64,000 nucleotides of DNA from Azolla caroliniana (Eukaryota > Polypodiophyta): positions 16,306,001-16,370,000 of the forward strand of contig JBHGNT010000016.1 of NCBI GenBank assembly GCA_043228905.1, in the 5' to 3' direction. A program made the position numbers and the translations under genes. Shown one piece after another: positions 10,152 through 20,956 of the stretch. The first letter of the stretch is position 1, and each line of letters begins with the position of its first letter. The notes under the pieces are model-generated. The model saw nothing but the letters and a program-made list of their open reading frames with translations. It made no database searches and was not told where the DNA came from.

Positions 10152-13100
10152 CTAAAGTTCGACTTCACCGGAAAGGACAAGCTCACGGACGAAATGGTAG
10201 TGCACCTCAATGTGCTTGGTCCGTGCGTGGAAGACGGGGTTCTTCACGAGTTGGATGCTGTTGAGGTTGTCGTAGTAGATTGTCATTGGATCGGACACCT
10301 CCTCTTGCAGGTCCTTAAGTAGCCGCTTCAACCATATGGCTTCGCATGTCACGACAGCCGCTCCTCGGTACTCCGCTTCAGTGCTCGACAGTGCAACTGT
10401 CGGCTGTTTCTTACTGCTCCACGTGATCGCGGCACTCCCGAGGGAGAACGCGTATCCAGACGTGGATCGGCGATCGGCGGCGTTGCCAGCCCAATCAGCA
10501 TCGGTGTAGCCGACTAACTGCACGGCTGCACCGGTCCGATATAGCAGTCCTCGGTCCTTAGTGCCACTTACGTACCGTAGTACGTGTTGCGCACACTGAA
10601 GGTGCTCCTCGGTAGGTCGCGCCATGAACTGACTGATCACCCCGACCGGGTAACTGAGGTTGGGTCGGGTGATGGTCAAGTATATGAGGCTTCCGACAAT
10701 TTTTCGGAACCTCGTCGGGTCGCATACCTTTCCCGTATCGGGACGAAGCTTGACGGTTCTGTCCAGAGGAGTCGAGATGGACTTACAGTCGGCCATCCCA
10801 AATTTGAAGAGCATACTCAACACGTAATGACGTTGGCTGATCAATATGCCTTTGGGGGTACGGATCACTTCGATCCCGAGGAAGTAATGAAGGTCCCCCA
10901 GATCCTTCATGTCGAATGATGCCGCAAGCTGGAGTTTCACGCGGTCGATTTCACCTAGGTCGGCGCCGGTGATGACCAAGTCATCAACATATAGTAAAAT
11001 ACTAACCGGTCCGAGTCGACCTTTCCGGATGAACAGGGAAGAGTCCGATTTTGACGTGAAGAAGCCCATCCGACGCAGTTGTTGCGTGATCTTCGCGTTC
11101 CAGGCACGCGAGGCTTGCTTCAGTCCGTAAAGGGACTTCTTCAATCGGCATACTGCCGAGGAGTTCGTTCCGGAGTGAAATCTGGGGGGTTGTACCATGT
11201 ACACTTGTTCCTCAAGGTCACCTTGTAGGAACGCATTCTTTACATCCATTTGATGTAAGTGCCACCCCTTGGCCGCGGCTACTGTGAGCAAAACATGGAT
11301 GGTCGTCATTTTTGCGACCAGCGCAAATGTCTCATCGTAGTCGATGCCGTGCTTCTGCACGTAGCCCTTTGCCACTAGTCGAGCCTTGTACCGGTTGACC
11401 GAGCCATCGGTGTTGTACTTGACTTTGTACACCCACCTACACCCAATCGGCTTCACACCCTTCGGTGCGTCAACCAGGTTCCAGGTCTCGTTCTCCGCCA
11501 ATGCGTGCATCTCTTCCTCCATCGCGGCACGCCAATTCGCGTCCTTCGCCGCTTCTGCGTAGCTCTCCGGCTCACGCACTTCCACTACACGGGTCATGTA
11601 CGCATAATGATGTGCCATGTACTCGTTGTATCCGAACCCCACAACTGGGTTCTTTTGGCGGGTAGATCGGCGTAATCTCACATCAGCAGATGTCGAGGCC
11701 TTCTCGGTCGACGCGGTCTTCACCTTTAAAGACCCGTCACCGGTTCCCTCGGAGTCGGACTCGCGTCGGTCTGACTCGTTCCTTTCCGTGCCGGAATCCG
11801 ACACCTTCTTCTTCCCTTTCTCTTTGCGCGTAAGCCGTCTCCTCGGCTTCCTGCGCGGGGAATGCACGGCCGAGTCTCCACTACTCGCCGGCTCTTCATC
11901 GGACTGGTCGTACCGACTCAGTTGTCCAATCGGTCCACTTAACCGGAGCGAAATCGGACTCTCTTCCCGGGTCTCGATTTCGGGCTCATCCCGAGGCATC
12001 TCGGCCTCGCTGACCTCATCGTCAGAGATCGGATTGGAGTCAGGGTTCCGAGTCGGGGGCAGGTACCAGGACACGGACTCGTCAAACACAACGTCGCGGC
12101 TAACACGCGCTTGTTTGGTGCGAGGGTTATAGCATTTATAACCCTTCTGCTCGTCCGAGTAACCGACCAAGATGCATTTCTCGGCCTTTGCGTCCAGCTT
12201 CCTCCTTTTCTCCTTCGGTACATGCACATACGCAATGCTACCGAACACCCTCAAGTGTCGCAAGTTCGGCTTCGTTCCGAAATATAGCTTGTGCGCCGAC
12301 ACTTTGTCTTCGATCCAGTTCTGGATGTATATCGCGGTCCTTACCGTCTCGGCCCAGTAGAACTTGGGCAAGCTCTTCTCCTCCAGCATTGCCTGTGCCG
12401 CTTCCACAATCGACCGATTCTTCCTCTCGGCCACGCCGTTCTGCTCTGGCGGGTATCTACAACTAAATTCGCGCTGAATTCCCATTTGTTGTAGATAACC
12501 GTTGAATTGACCAGAAAAGTACTCTTTCCGGCCATCCGACCGCATGCACGTGATCTTTCGTCCCGTTTCGGCTTCCATGAACCCTTTGAGGTCCCGGAAA
12601 CAGTCGAAGACTTCGCTCTTCCTCTCAATGAGGTAGATCCACGTGTGCCGTGTGTGGTCGTCGATGAAGGAGACGAAATATCGGCTCCCGCCAAGACTAA
12701 CATTTTGTGCCGGCCCCCACACATCCGAGTCTATAAGGTCGAGCTTGTTCCGGCTCCGGTTTCGCTCGTTGGGGAAGGGAAGTCGGTGTTGCTTCCCGAG
12801 CTGGCAGGCTTCACAAATTTGTGCCTTTCGGCCAGTAAATTTGGGCAAATTGAACACTACCTGTTTCGTTTGCAAATCTTGAAGCCGCTGGTAGTTGACG
12901 TGGCCTATCCGCTTGTGCCACAAGTCGATGTCCGACTCGGCTTTTTGTCCCTTTGCGAACATTGCGGTGCTGCCGTCAGTGGAATCGAGGATGAACATCC
13001 TCCCGTCTCTGCGCCCTTGCGCAATCACACGGCCTTCTTCCTCAATGAAGCACCCGAGGTGTGTAAACCGAACCTCCATCCCTTGGTCGACGATCTGTCC

Positions 13101-14204
13101 GACCGAGACCAAGTTCTTCGTGATTGTCGGAACATGCAGCACGTTCTTGAGTTTCCCTTTTTGCCCGACATGGCTAAGGGGAACTTCTCCGACATTCGCG
13201 ATCGGATGCGGAGTGTCATCTCCTGTTGCGACTACTCCCGGTGGTATCGATTTTTCAAGGTACGAGAACCACTCCTTATGGCTCGTCATGTGGTTTGACG
13301 CGCCGGATTCTACGTACCACACCTCGTCCGATCTCGGGGTGCTCTGTTTCATTGAGTTTGCTTCGTGTCTCGTCACGAAGACAGACCCCTCTCCAGCTCT
13401 CTCGGAGTCTTTGGAGTAGTGCGATCGTTGCCAATTTCCCTTGTCGGTATGTCTGGAGCCGTTCCCGGAACCAGTTCTCTCCGAATCGGCGCTCTTCTTC
13501 CAGCACTCACTTTCCCTGTGGCCTTTCTTGCCACAGTACCAGCACTCCGCGATGGCCTTCCCTTGCCGGTTCTCATCGCTTCGACTCCCCCTGTTTCCGG
13601 AGGGTCCGGAGTTGCTGTCGACATCACTTCGGTGCCATCTTCCTTGATCTCGTCGGCAGCTTCCATTGCGTACCGACTCGCCTCGTCCGCCATGACCACG
13701 GGGCCTTTCTCCCTTCGTGTACAACATCTTGCTGTCGGTGTGCGTGCTCGTCGACGCACCCGCGTGGTTCTCCTCTATCAGGAGCATTGACTGTAAGTTG
13801 AAAAACGACGGCGTATTCTCTTGGTACATAGCCATTCGGAACGCTCCAAACTTCGACGCCAAACCTCCGAGACAGATCTGGACCATCTCGCTCTCCTCGA
13901 TGTTCACCTCTATGGAGGCGAGGGAGTCGCAGATATCCTTGATCTTCGAGGTATAGTCCGCCACCGACAAGTTGCGTTGTCGTAGGTTGCTCAACTCCTG
14001 TCGGAGCTGAAGCTTCCTAGCTGTGGTGCTCGCGACGAAAATCTTCTTCAGATTTTCCCATGCACCCTTCGGCGTCTTTGCATCCCGAACATAGCTTAAT
14101 AGTTGTTCGCCCACACACGACGCAAAGTAGTACAACACCCTGCTCGCCGATTGCTCCCACGACGGGAAGTCTCTGTCTGTCGATTTTGAGCTTGTCTCTC
14201 AACA
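10152..14204 (-). pseudogene. Ty1/copia gag-pol polyprotein (element O)
   Basis: One uninterrupted frame of over 1,340 codons. The reading extends upstream of the first Met (14138) to 14204, with WEQSASRVLYYFASC, so the gag N-terminus is lost. Order: gag UBN2-like domain; CCHC knuckle CWYCGKKGHRESEC; protease WYVESGASNHMTS (Glu at the catalytic Asp position); integrase with HKRIGHVNYQRL and CEAC zinc ligands and the DSDVWGP, RSDGRKEYF and PPEQNGVAERKN catalytic blocks; RT with VYMVQPPRF and LLYVDDLVITGAD; RNase H with YTDADWAG, SSTEAEY and HARTKHIEVHYHFVRE. It ends at a TAG replacing a Gln codon about 25 codons before the usual RNase H end. The coding part is well preserved; the protease Glu, the nonsense codon and the 5' deletion make this copy defective. 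Confidence 0.9.
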
Positions 14205-14205
14205 A

Positions 14206-15165
14206 ATGGGTAGCTCGCTCCCTAGTGAAAAACTAGACCGGAGCAATTATTCATCTTGGGAGTACAAGATGACCCAATACCTCGTCAGCCAAGGGTATTG
14301 GAGCTACATCAACGGCGCACTTGAAAACAAGCCCAACATCACAAACGCCAACTATCCAATGTGGGAGCAAGGAGCAAGTCGAGTAATGTATTGGTTGGCA
14401 ACATGTGTTCAAAACCACATGCTTAGTGACATTCGTGAAGCCAAGACGCCTAAAGAGGCGTGGGAGAACTTGAAGAAAATGTTTGTCGCCAACACGACCA
14501 CCCGAAATCTTCAACTCCGACAAGAGTTGAACAACATGCGGCAAAATCGGCCACCGCGAGGACTGCCGAAGAAATCCGACAAGGGCAGGGGCAAGGTGCC
14601 CGAATACGAAGTCGACCAACCCGACGACAATGATTCGGATGGATCAACTCCCTCACTAGATAGTGAGTTTGGTGTACCCATCTTGAGGACACCCGGAGTA
14701 AAGAAGGCGCTCACATCGGCGAGCGAAAAACTCCGACGCTCTTCTAAAGAGAAGAATCTTGTCATTCGACTCGGCTACAACGAGTATATGGCCCATCATT
14801 ACACCTTCGCGATGAAGGTAGCGGCCGAACAAGAACTCGAGAGCCTTACGGAAGCGGCTCGTGACCCACGATGGGTGGAAGCAGTCAACCTTTGCCAATT
14901 TCGCATGGCAAGCCTTCATCAAAGGCTTGAGGGGGAGGAACCAAAACTGCCACCGAAAGAACAATATCGGCCCAAAGCCGAAGCCAGCTATCCAAAGCCA
15001 AAGCCGATTCAACTAAATCGAAGATCCGAAACCGGCCATCCAAAGCCAAAACCGGCTATCCAAAGCCGAAGCCGATTCAACCGAATCGAGGAACCGAAAC
15101 CGGCCATCCGAAGCCAAAGCCAAAGCTTATTCAACCGAATCGAAGATCTGAAACCGGCCATCTGA
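14206..15165 (+). CDS. Chimeric gag-like protein of non-autonomous copia N
   Basis: Intact 319-codon ORF starting MGSSLPSEKLDRSNYSSWEY. Residues 1-112 match the gag N-terminus of copia elements (LKKMFVANTTTRNLQLRQEL compares with O). Residues about 113-226 correspond to the variable linker between integrase and RT of O-like elements (LDSEFGVPILRTPGVKKAL, then YNEYMAHHY). The joints are therefore internal deletions that kept the frame. Residues 227-319 are a proline/lysine-rich repeat (PKPKP, FNRIEEPKPAI, FNRIEDLKPAI). In the ancestral N it would follow the PBS leader directly; insertion of O now separates it from its LTR. The function is unknown; a gag-like role is an inference. Confidence 0.75.
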   Translation: MGSSLPSEKLDRSNYSSWEYKMTQYLVSQGYWSYINGALENKPNITNANYPMWEQGASRVMYWLATCVQNHMLSDIREAKTPKEAWENLKKMFVANTTTRNLQLRQELNNMRQNRPPRGLPKKSDKGRGKVPEYEVDQPDDNDSDGSTPSLDSEFGVPILRTPGVKKALTSASEKLRRSSKEKNLVIRLGYNEYMAHHYTFAMKVAAEQELESLTEAARDPRWVEAVNLCQFRMASLHQRLEGEEPKLPPKEQYRPKAEASYPKPKPIQLNRRSETGHPKPKPAIQSRSRFNRIEEPKPAIRSQSQSLFNRIEDLKPAI

Positions 15166-15231
15166 AGCCGAAGCCGAACCCAATTCAATCAAATCGAGGA
15201 TCTGAACACCGAAAGCCAAAGCGGATTCAGA

Positions 15232-15698
15232 TGTCATGATATGGCAAGACTCGAACCCATGACCTTATGCTACATGGGTCGAGCTCTTACCATTAGACTA
15301 TAAATTGTAATTTGTAGGATATTACTTTCATTTATGCTTTATCATAGAAAATTGATGTATATTCCATATCTCTCTGGAACATTCTAGAAGCTTCAGGATT
15401 ATTCCTAAAAACACTATAAAAGGAGGCACAAGGCATTGTTTTGAACCAAATTGGTTCAACGCCAGTCTTAAACCTCTTAGCCGCTTGTACTTATCTTTTC
15501 ACATAATATATTAGTTGTTGTCATCATCTTTCTCTCTCTCTCATCCTCGCTATCTCTCTCTCTCCTCTTCTCACTTCCTCTCTTGGGAATCTTACGCAGT
15601 CCCGTCCTCTTAGTACTAATAGTACTGCTCTTCTTAGTACTAATAGTACTACTCTTCTTAGTACTAATTCCATCTCTGCTTTAGTACTATTCCTGACA
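15232..15698 (+). repeat. 5' LTR of element M
   Basis: TGTCATGATATGG to ATTCCTGACA. TATAAAA is at 15415-15421. The predicted transcript start is near 15447-15449. U5 is CT-rich and ends in repeats of tagtactaatagtact. An antisense tRNA-like module lies in the first 76 bp (A-box TAGTCTAATGG at 15300-15290, B-box GGTTCGAGTCT at 15257-15247, minus strand). Confidence 0.95.
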
Positions 15699-16904
15699 GT
15701 TTGAACCAATTTGCTTTCCTCCAGCCTACTTGTCGTTCTCCCTCATCCTCCTACCCTTTTCCCTATACTATGGCTACTGTTAGCGCCCAAGAATATCAAT
15801 CCATTTTCTCTGAGTTACAGTGCCTAAAAGAAAAGTTTGTTGCCCTGGAACAAGAAAACCAACGGTTGATAGGGAATTTGCAACAAATCGCTCTCGAAAA
15901 ACAACAAACGCAACAACAACAAATCGTCCAACCTCTGCCTACGCGGCGGATTTCCGTCTACTCGCCTCAGATATCCCCTGGGATGACCAGGTCCTCATGG
16001 AGCAGTTTCGCTACGGCTTGCGCAATGATGTCAAAGATTTGCTATTAACCTTCCCCGAAGAACCAAAGTCTCTTACGGAGGCAATCAGTCAAGCGGGCCG
16101 ATGCGACAACTGCCTTTTCGAACGGCGTTCCGAACGTCAGTTACAAATACCACGCTCTCGGCCGGAACCCACATACGCTTCAATCACGGCTAAACCATTT
16201 GCACGCGATGTACCTCAAGCCAATATTCCGACACCGATGGAGATCGACACCATGCGTCGACGCGGCTCTTCTTAGTACTAATAGTACTACTCTTCTTAGT
16301 ACTAATTCCATCTCTGCTTTAGTACTATTCCTGACAGTTTGAACCAATTTGCTTTCCTCCAGCCTACTTGTCGTTCTCCCTCATCCTCCTACCCTTTTCC
16401 CTATACTATGGCTACTGTTAGCGCCCAAGAATATCAATCCATTTTCTCTGAGTTACAGTGCCTAAAAGAAAAGTTTGTTGCCCTGGAACAAGAAAACCAA
16501 CGGTTGATAGGGAATTTGCAACAAATCGCTCTCGAAAAACAACAAACGCAACAACAACAAATCGTCCAACCTCTGCCTACGCGGCGGATTTCCGTCTACT
16601 CGCCTCAGATATCCCCTGGGATGACCAGGTCCTCATGGAGCAGTTTCGCTACGGCTTGCGCAATGATGTCAAAGATTTGCTATTAACCTTCCCCGAAGAA
16701 CCAAAGTCTCTTACGGAGGCAATCAGTCAAGCGGGCCGATGCGACAACTGCCTTTTCGAACGGCGTTCCGAACGTCAGTTACAAATACCACGCTCTCGGC
16801 CGGAACCCACATACGCTTCAATCACGGCTAAACCATTTGCACGCGATGTACCTCAAGCCAATATTCCGACACCGATGGAGATCGACACCATGCGTCGACG
16901 CGGC
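15629..16904. repeat. 638-bp tandem duplication across LTR end and gag start
   Basis: Copy 1 is 15629-16266 and copy 2 is 16267-16904. Both contain the last 70 bp of the LTR, the priming site and the first part of gag. The translations of the copies are identical throughout, so the DNA is at or near 100% identity, unlike the 2.7% divergence of the two LTRs. The junction shares only the 2-base microhomology gc. A recent replication or repair error is likely; a collapsed or duplicated assembly is the alternative. Confidence 0.85.
15701..15713 (+). promoter_or_regulatory. Putative self-priming site of element M
   Basis: ttgaaccaatttg begins 2 nt after the LTR end. It is the perfect 13-nt reverse complement of caaattggttcaa at 15447-15459, which starts 32 nt downstream of the TATA box. 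In Tf1 of fission yeast the first 11 nt of the mRNA fold back onto such a site and prime reverse transcription; the arrangement here is the same. No tRNA-type TGG PBS was seen in the leader. Confidence 0.65.
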
Positions 16905-17183
16905 CCGTTATCGGAAGAAGAAAAGCAACAACGACGTGCCAATCGATTATGTCTTTATTGCGGTGGACCAGGGCATATCGCCATCAATTGTCCCCATAGG
17001 CCAAGAAGACAGGTAAATCAAATCATCGCCTGTACTAAACCCGAGTCAATTCTTCCCTTCGGAGTGTCTGATAGTATTAATAGTACTAATAGAGTGTTAG
17101 ATAGTATTCATAGTACTAATAGCCCAAGTATCTCAAACAAATTTGAAATCCTTAGTCAATTAGATGAAGAGTTAAACGATTGA
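16409..17183 (+). pseudogene. gag of element M (second, continuous copy)
   Basis: It starts MATVSAQEYQSIFSELQCLK (16409; also at 15771 in the first duplicate copy) with a coiled-coil-like, Gln-rich N-terminus. At about residue 55 the frame shifts where the central capsid segment (present in the remnant at 0.5 kb) is deleted. The +1 frame then continues SAYAADFRLLASDIPWDD, LMEQFRYGLRNDVKDLLL, PMEIDTMRRRG and the CCHC knuckle CLYCGGPGHIAINCP, ending at 17183. The deletion joins the QQQQ tract to NRPTSAY. No full capsid can be made from this copy. Confidence 0.85.
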
Positions 17184-19132
17184 GTTCAGCCAAAATAGGA
17201 GCCGTTTGGTTGGACAACAGCCCTAGATCTATACAGCCCATTAGTGGTTCCATTCCTTCCAAGCAAGTTAGCAATGTGTTCCTAGCCCAAGTCATTGTTA
17301 GTACTAAAAGTACTCCCCCAGTACCCGTCCTAGCACTCTTAGATTCCGGAGCTAATTCCTGTTTTATGGATCGAAATTTTGCCCAAGCTTCTCAGATATC
17401 CCTAAGGAAACTTCCTTGTCCCGGATCTATAGTGATCATTGATGGTCGTCCCATTGCTTCCGGGAATATTGTAGAAGAATCAGAACCCATTCAAGTTGTC
17501 CTAGGTAGTTTTGTGTGTGTAATATCATTTAATATAATTAGTAGTCCAGAGCATCCCATTGTCCTAGGATTACCTTGGTTTGAATTACATAATCCAGCCA
17601 TAGATTGGAGAACAAGAGAAGTCCGATATCGACCACCCCAAGCATCTACTCACCGAGTTTCGACCATTTCACTCCATCAATTACGCGAAGAAGGACACAA
17701 GGAGGCAATGTTCCTATTTGCAATATCAGTACATCCTTCCAGCACTATTAAGAAGGACTCCTTAGTACAACTTCCAGCAAAATATCATCCTTATGCCGAT
17801 GTATTTGACAAGGTAAAACCCGGTACCCTTCCTCATCACCGTCCCTATGACTGTCCCATCGATTTACAACCAGGAACCGAGCCACCATGGGGACCAATTT
17901 ACAACTTGTCACCCACCGAGTTAGAAGTCCTTCGAGCCTACATAGAGGAGAACCTGGCAAGCGGGTTCATCCGTCATTCGAAATCTCCGGCCGGTGCACC
18001 CATCTTCTTTGTCAAGAAGAAAGATGGCTCACTTCGTCTCGTCGTTGATTACCACGGATTGAATAAGGTCACCATCCGGAATAGGTATGCACTTCCTCTT
18101 ATATCAAGCCTTTTAGAGCGAGTTAATGGTGCCAAGTTTTTTACTAAAATCGACCTACGAGGAGCGTATAACCTCGTGCGGATCCGACCGGGAGATGAAT
18201 GGAAGACCGCCTTTCGCACACGGTATGGGCATTTCGAGTATACTGTTATGCCGTTCGGCCTAACCAATGCACCCGCAGTCTTCCAACACATGGCAAATGA
18301 TATATTCAGAGACCTCTTGGATATCTGTTTGATCATCTATCTGGATGATATATTGATTTATTCGAAGACCCAGGAAGAGCACGATTCTCATGTACTATTA
18401 GTACTAAAGCGTCTCCGCGAGAATGTTCTTTATGCCAAGCTAGAAAAATGTAGCTTTGACTGCAAGCAAGTGGAATTTCTAGGCTACGTCATCTCCTCAA
18501 AGGGCATAGCCATGGATCCAGCTAAAATCCAAACTGTACTAGAGTGGCAAATTCCACGGTCGGTACGAGATGTACAATGTTTTATAGGTTTTGCTAACTT
18601 CAACCGTAAGTTTATACAGGATTACTCGAAGATTATTTTACCTCTCACACAACTTACGAAGAAGGGCCAAGCATTTCTTTGGTCCATCGAAGCAGATATG
18701 GCTTTTCGGCATCTTAATAAAGCCTTTACATCATCACCGATTCTAGCTCATGTGGATACAAGCAAACCATTCATCATGGAGGCCTACGCATCAGATTTCA
18801 CCCTCGGTAGCATCCTTTCTCAACAAGGAGATAAAGAAGAGTTGCATCCGGTGGCTTTCCATTCGCGCAAATTCGATGTCGCAGAAATCAACTACGAAAT
18901 ACATGACAAGGAGTTATTAGCCATTGTGGATTCATTTGTGCAATGGCGGCATTTCTTAGAGGGCTCTCCACATCAGGTCATTGTCTTTACCGATCATAAA
19001 AATCTTGCTTATTTTCAGAACGCTCGAGTACTAAATCGACGTCAAGCTCGGTGGGCGCAATTCCTCACGCATTTCGACTTAAAAATCACATATCGACCGG
19101 GGAAGCAGCAAGGAAAAGCAGATGCACTATAA
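17180..19132 (+). pseudogene. Protease-RT-RNase H of element M
   Basis: An open frame of 650 codons overlapping the gag stop by 4 bases. The pepsin-like retroviral protease motif ALLDSGANSCFMD is near residue 53. RT runs from about 210 to 430 with SPAGAPIFFVKKKDGSLRL, FFTKIDLRGAYNLVRI, MPFGLTNAPAVFQ and the active site IIYLDDILIYS. RNase H follows with LHPVAFHSRKF, YEIHDKELLAIV and FTDHKNLAYF. The frame ends at ADAL followed by TAA, where related elements read through into SRR. The sequence continues for about 120 bp before element A interrupts it. Confidence 0.9.
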
Positions 19133-19252
19133 CGGCGTTCATATCTTGCACCTCGTCCTGGTGATGCAACATTTGATAATCAAAAGCAAGTAATATTGGG
19201 ACCAACACGATTGCACACGACGCAGATTTTTCACACCCCGATGGATTCACGG

Positions 19253-20064
19253 TGTCGCGTTGTTACGCGCGTGCGTGGAGAAAGGCGGGACCACGGGGGT
19301 CTTGGACTAGAGAGTGATGGAGCGTACAAAGTCGTGCTTCACTGTTTCTGGGGCATCCCAGAAACACACCGGAAGCAACCGAAGGGAGAGAGAGAGAGAG
19401 AGCGTGCTTAACACCGACTCACGCGCACACACGCACACACACGCACACGCACACACGCACACGCACACACGCACACGCACACACGCACACGCACACACGC
19501 ACGCACACACAGCCCAACTCGACTCATGCCTTATGTACAGAAACGAAGGAGAGGGTAAGCACCCGACGCCAACAACGACACGAATATACACAGACAAACG
19601 TATATATATATATAAAGGGAAGAATACATTCCCGGCGTCGAGCTGGACTAAGGTAGGTTACAATAGTCGTCTGCTGTCAAGCAGCCGTCGGGGAGCTCTC
19701 AGCTCGTTGCGCCGAGCGGGGTCTTGCACAGGAGGCCGAACCAAAGAAAACCCTAAGCAAACACGCAGAAGGAGAAGAAGAAGAACCTAACTCTAAACCT
19801 AACGGTATACCCTCTAATGCATAATGGGCAACCCCTCACAAAGGGCGCTCCCTTCCTTTTATAGAACAAGGAAAGGGATGTGTTACAATGTGGGACAAAT
19901 CCCGACTTTCATGGGATCGTCTGTCCCGACTTGATTACTCTTCGGCGCCATAAAGGCGCCCTCGATATTCACACTAAATGTACAAGGGTGCTTACACACG
20001 TTGCACCCCGCCGATGTAGCCAATGTTTCCCGGTTTCCACCTCTGGCCGAAATTCTTCACGACA
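19253..20064 (-). repeat. 3' LTR of element A
   Basis: 812 bp. Longer than its partner mainly because of an expanded (ACACGC)n-type microsatellite at about 19423-19510. It contains a GA tract, a purine-rich block and a tatatatata motif. The adjacent PPT is 20065-20077 (minus strand aggtgggggcgga). Confidence 0.9.
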
Positions 20065-20138
20065 TCCGCCCCCACCTAACTGCACGTCCACCGGTACGTG
20101 CCAAATCTGGTTGAAGGGTGAGAGATTTCGTCCAGCGG

Positions 20139-20956
20139 TGTCGTGCCTTTCGGCTCCGGATCGTTTGCGTGAGTCGGGTGGGAACCGCCGAGGTTTTGGA
20201 CTAGGAGAAAGAAAAATACAAATAAGGCTAGTAAAGAATAGGTATAAAGAGTTATAAGATAAGAATCTCGTGAATCCCACGAGTTTAGTATATTTAGTCA
20301 ATATTTAGGTAGTAAGAGAGAATTATTTTAGCAAATTCGTGAATCCCACGAATATTTTAGATTGATTGATCATTATAGAAAAATAATCAACAAAAACTAC
20401 AATGTGCTCCCCATCCTTATATAGTGATGGGAGAGACTAAGCATAGCTACATGCTTTTTTCTAATATGTTCATGCACAGTAAATGTGCATGTGATGCTTT
20501 TCTAATTCCTAAGTATAGGGCTCATGCACGCTAGATGTGCATGAGTTATTTTTAGTGTCTCGTGTTTTTTCTTTTTCATATATTAAAAAAATACACGATT
20601 TACCTTTTAATAAAGGTATGCATAAATAAAGGTCTTATACGTATTAAATCTATATTTAAAACACTTAAGATAAGTTAATGTAATGGTAAGGTTGGGGTTT
20701 GTCAACGTGGAGCTGCAGAGTTCGAATCACCCCCTGCGCAGTAGTGAGTATTTCCTTTTCTTTTTACATTTATGTCTCTTTATCCGGCTCTTCCTTGCCG
20801 GTATGCCGTTCCGGTATGCCGTTTTCCTCCTTGCCGGTATGCCATTTTCCTCCTTGCCGGTATGCCGTTTTCTTCCGGTTCTCACCGAGCACTCCATTCT
20901 CTATCCGGAGGGACAAAAATATAATTTTCACATAGTGTGCAACCTACACTACGACA
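20139..20956 (-). repeat. 3' LTR of element B
   Basis: Ends tgtcgtgcc and cactacgaca in plus orientation. The minus-strand TATA motif is within cttatatagtgatgg (about 20415-20429). It carries a plus-strand (antisense) tRNA-like module: A-box-like taatgtaatgg at 20676-20686 and B-box-like agttcgaatca at 20719-20729. gccggtatgcc is repeated four times at 20796-20871. Confidence 0.9.

Larger units (their letters stand above)
8949..14204 (-). mobile_element. Ty1/copia element O, nearly full coding capacity, 5' LTR deleted
   Basis: Minus-strand copia element inserted at the start codon of the N gag-like ORF. aaatg is present on both sides (8946-8950 and 14204-14208), overlapping the terminal CA/TG dinucleotides, so the exact cut is ambiguous by a few bases. 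The 3' LTR is complete at the left. At the right only the first 18 bases of the 5' LTR remain (TGTTGAGAGACAAGCTCA), fused to gag. One deletion has removed the rest of the LTR, the primer-binding site, the leader and the gag N-terminus. Without a 5' LTR the copy cannot transpose normally. Confidence 0.85.

Noticed and set aside
12507-13298. Plus-strand ORFs of 100-260 codons between 9.7 and 14 kb
   Set aside because: Antisense shadows of the copia polyprotein of element O, which has all the expected motifs on the minus strand.
19307-19597. Cys/Val/Arg-rich ORF over the ACACGC microsatellite
   Set aside because: Artefact of the repeat in the LTR of element A.
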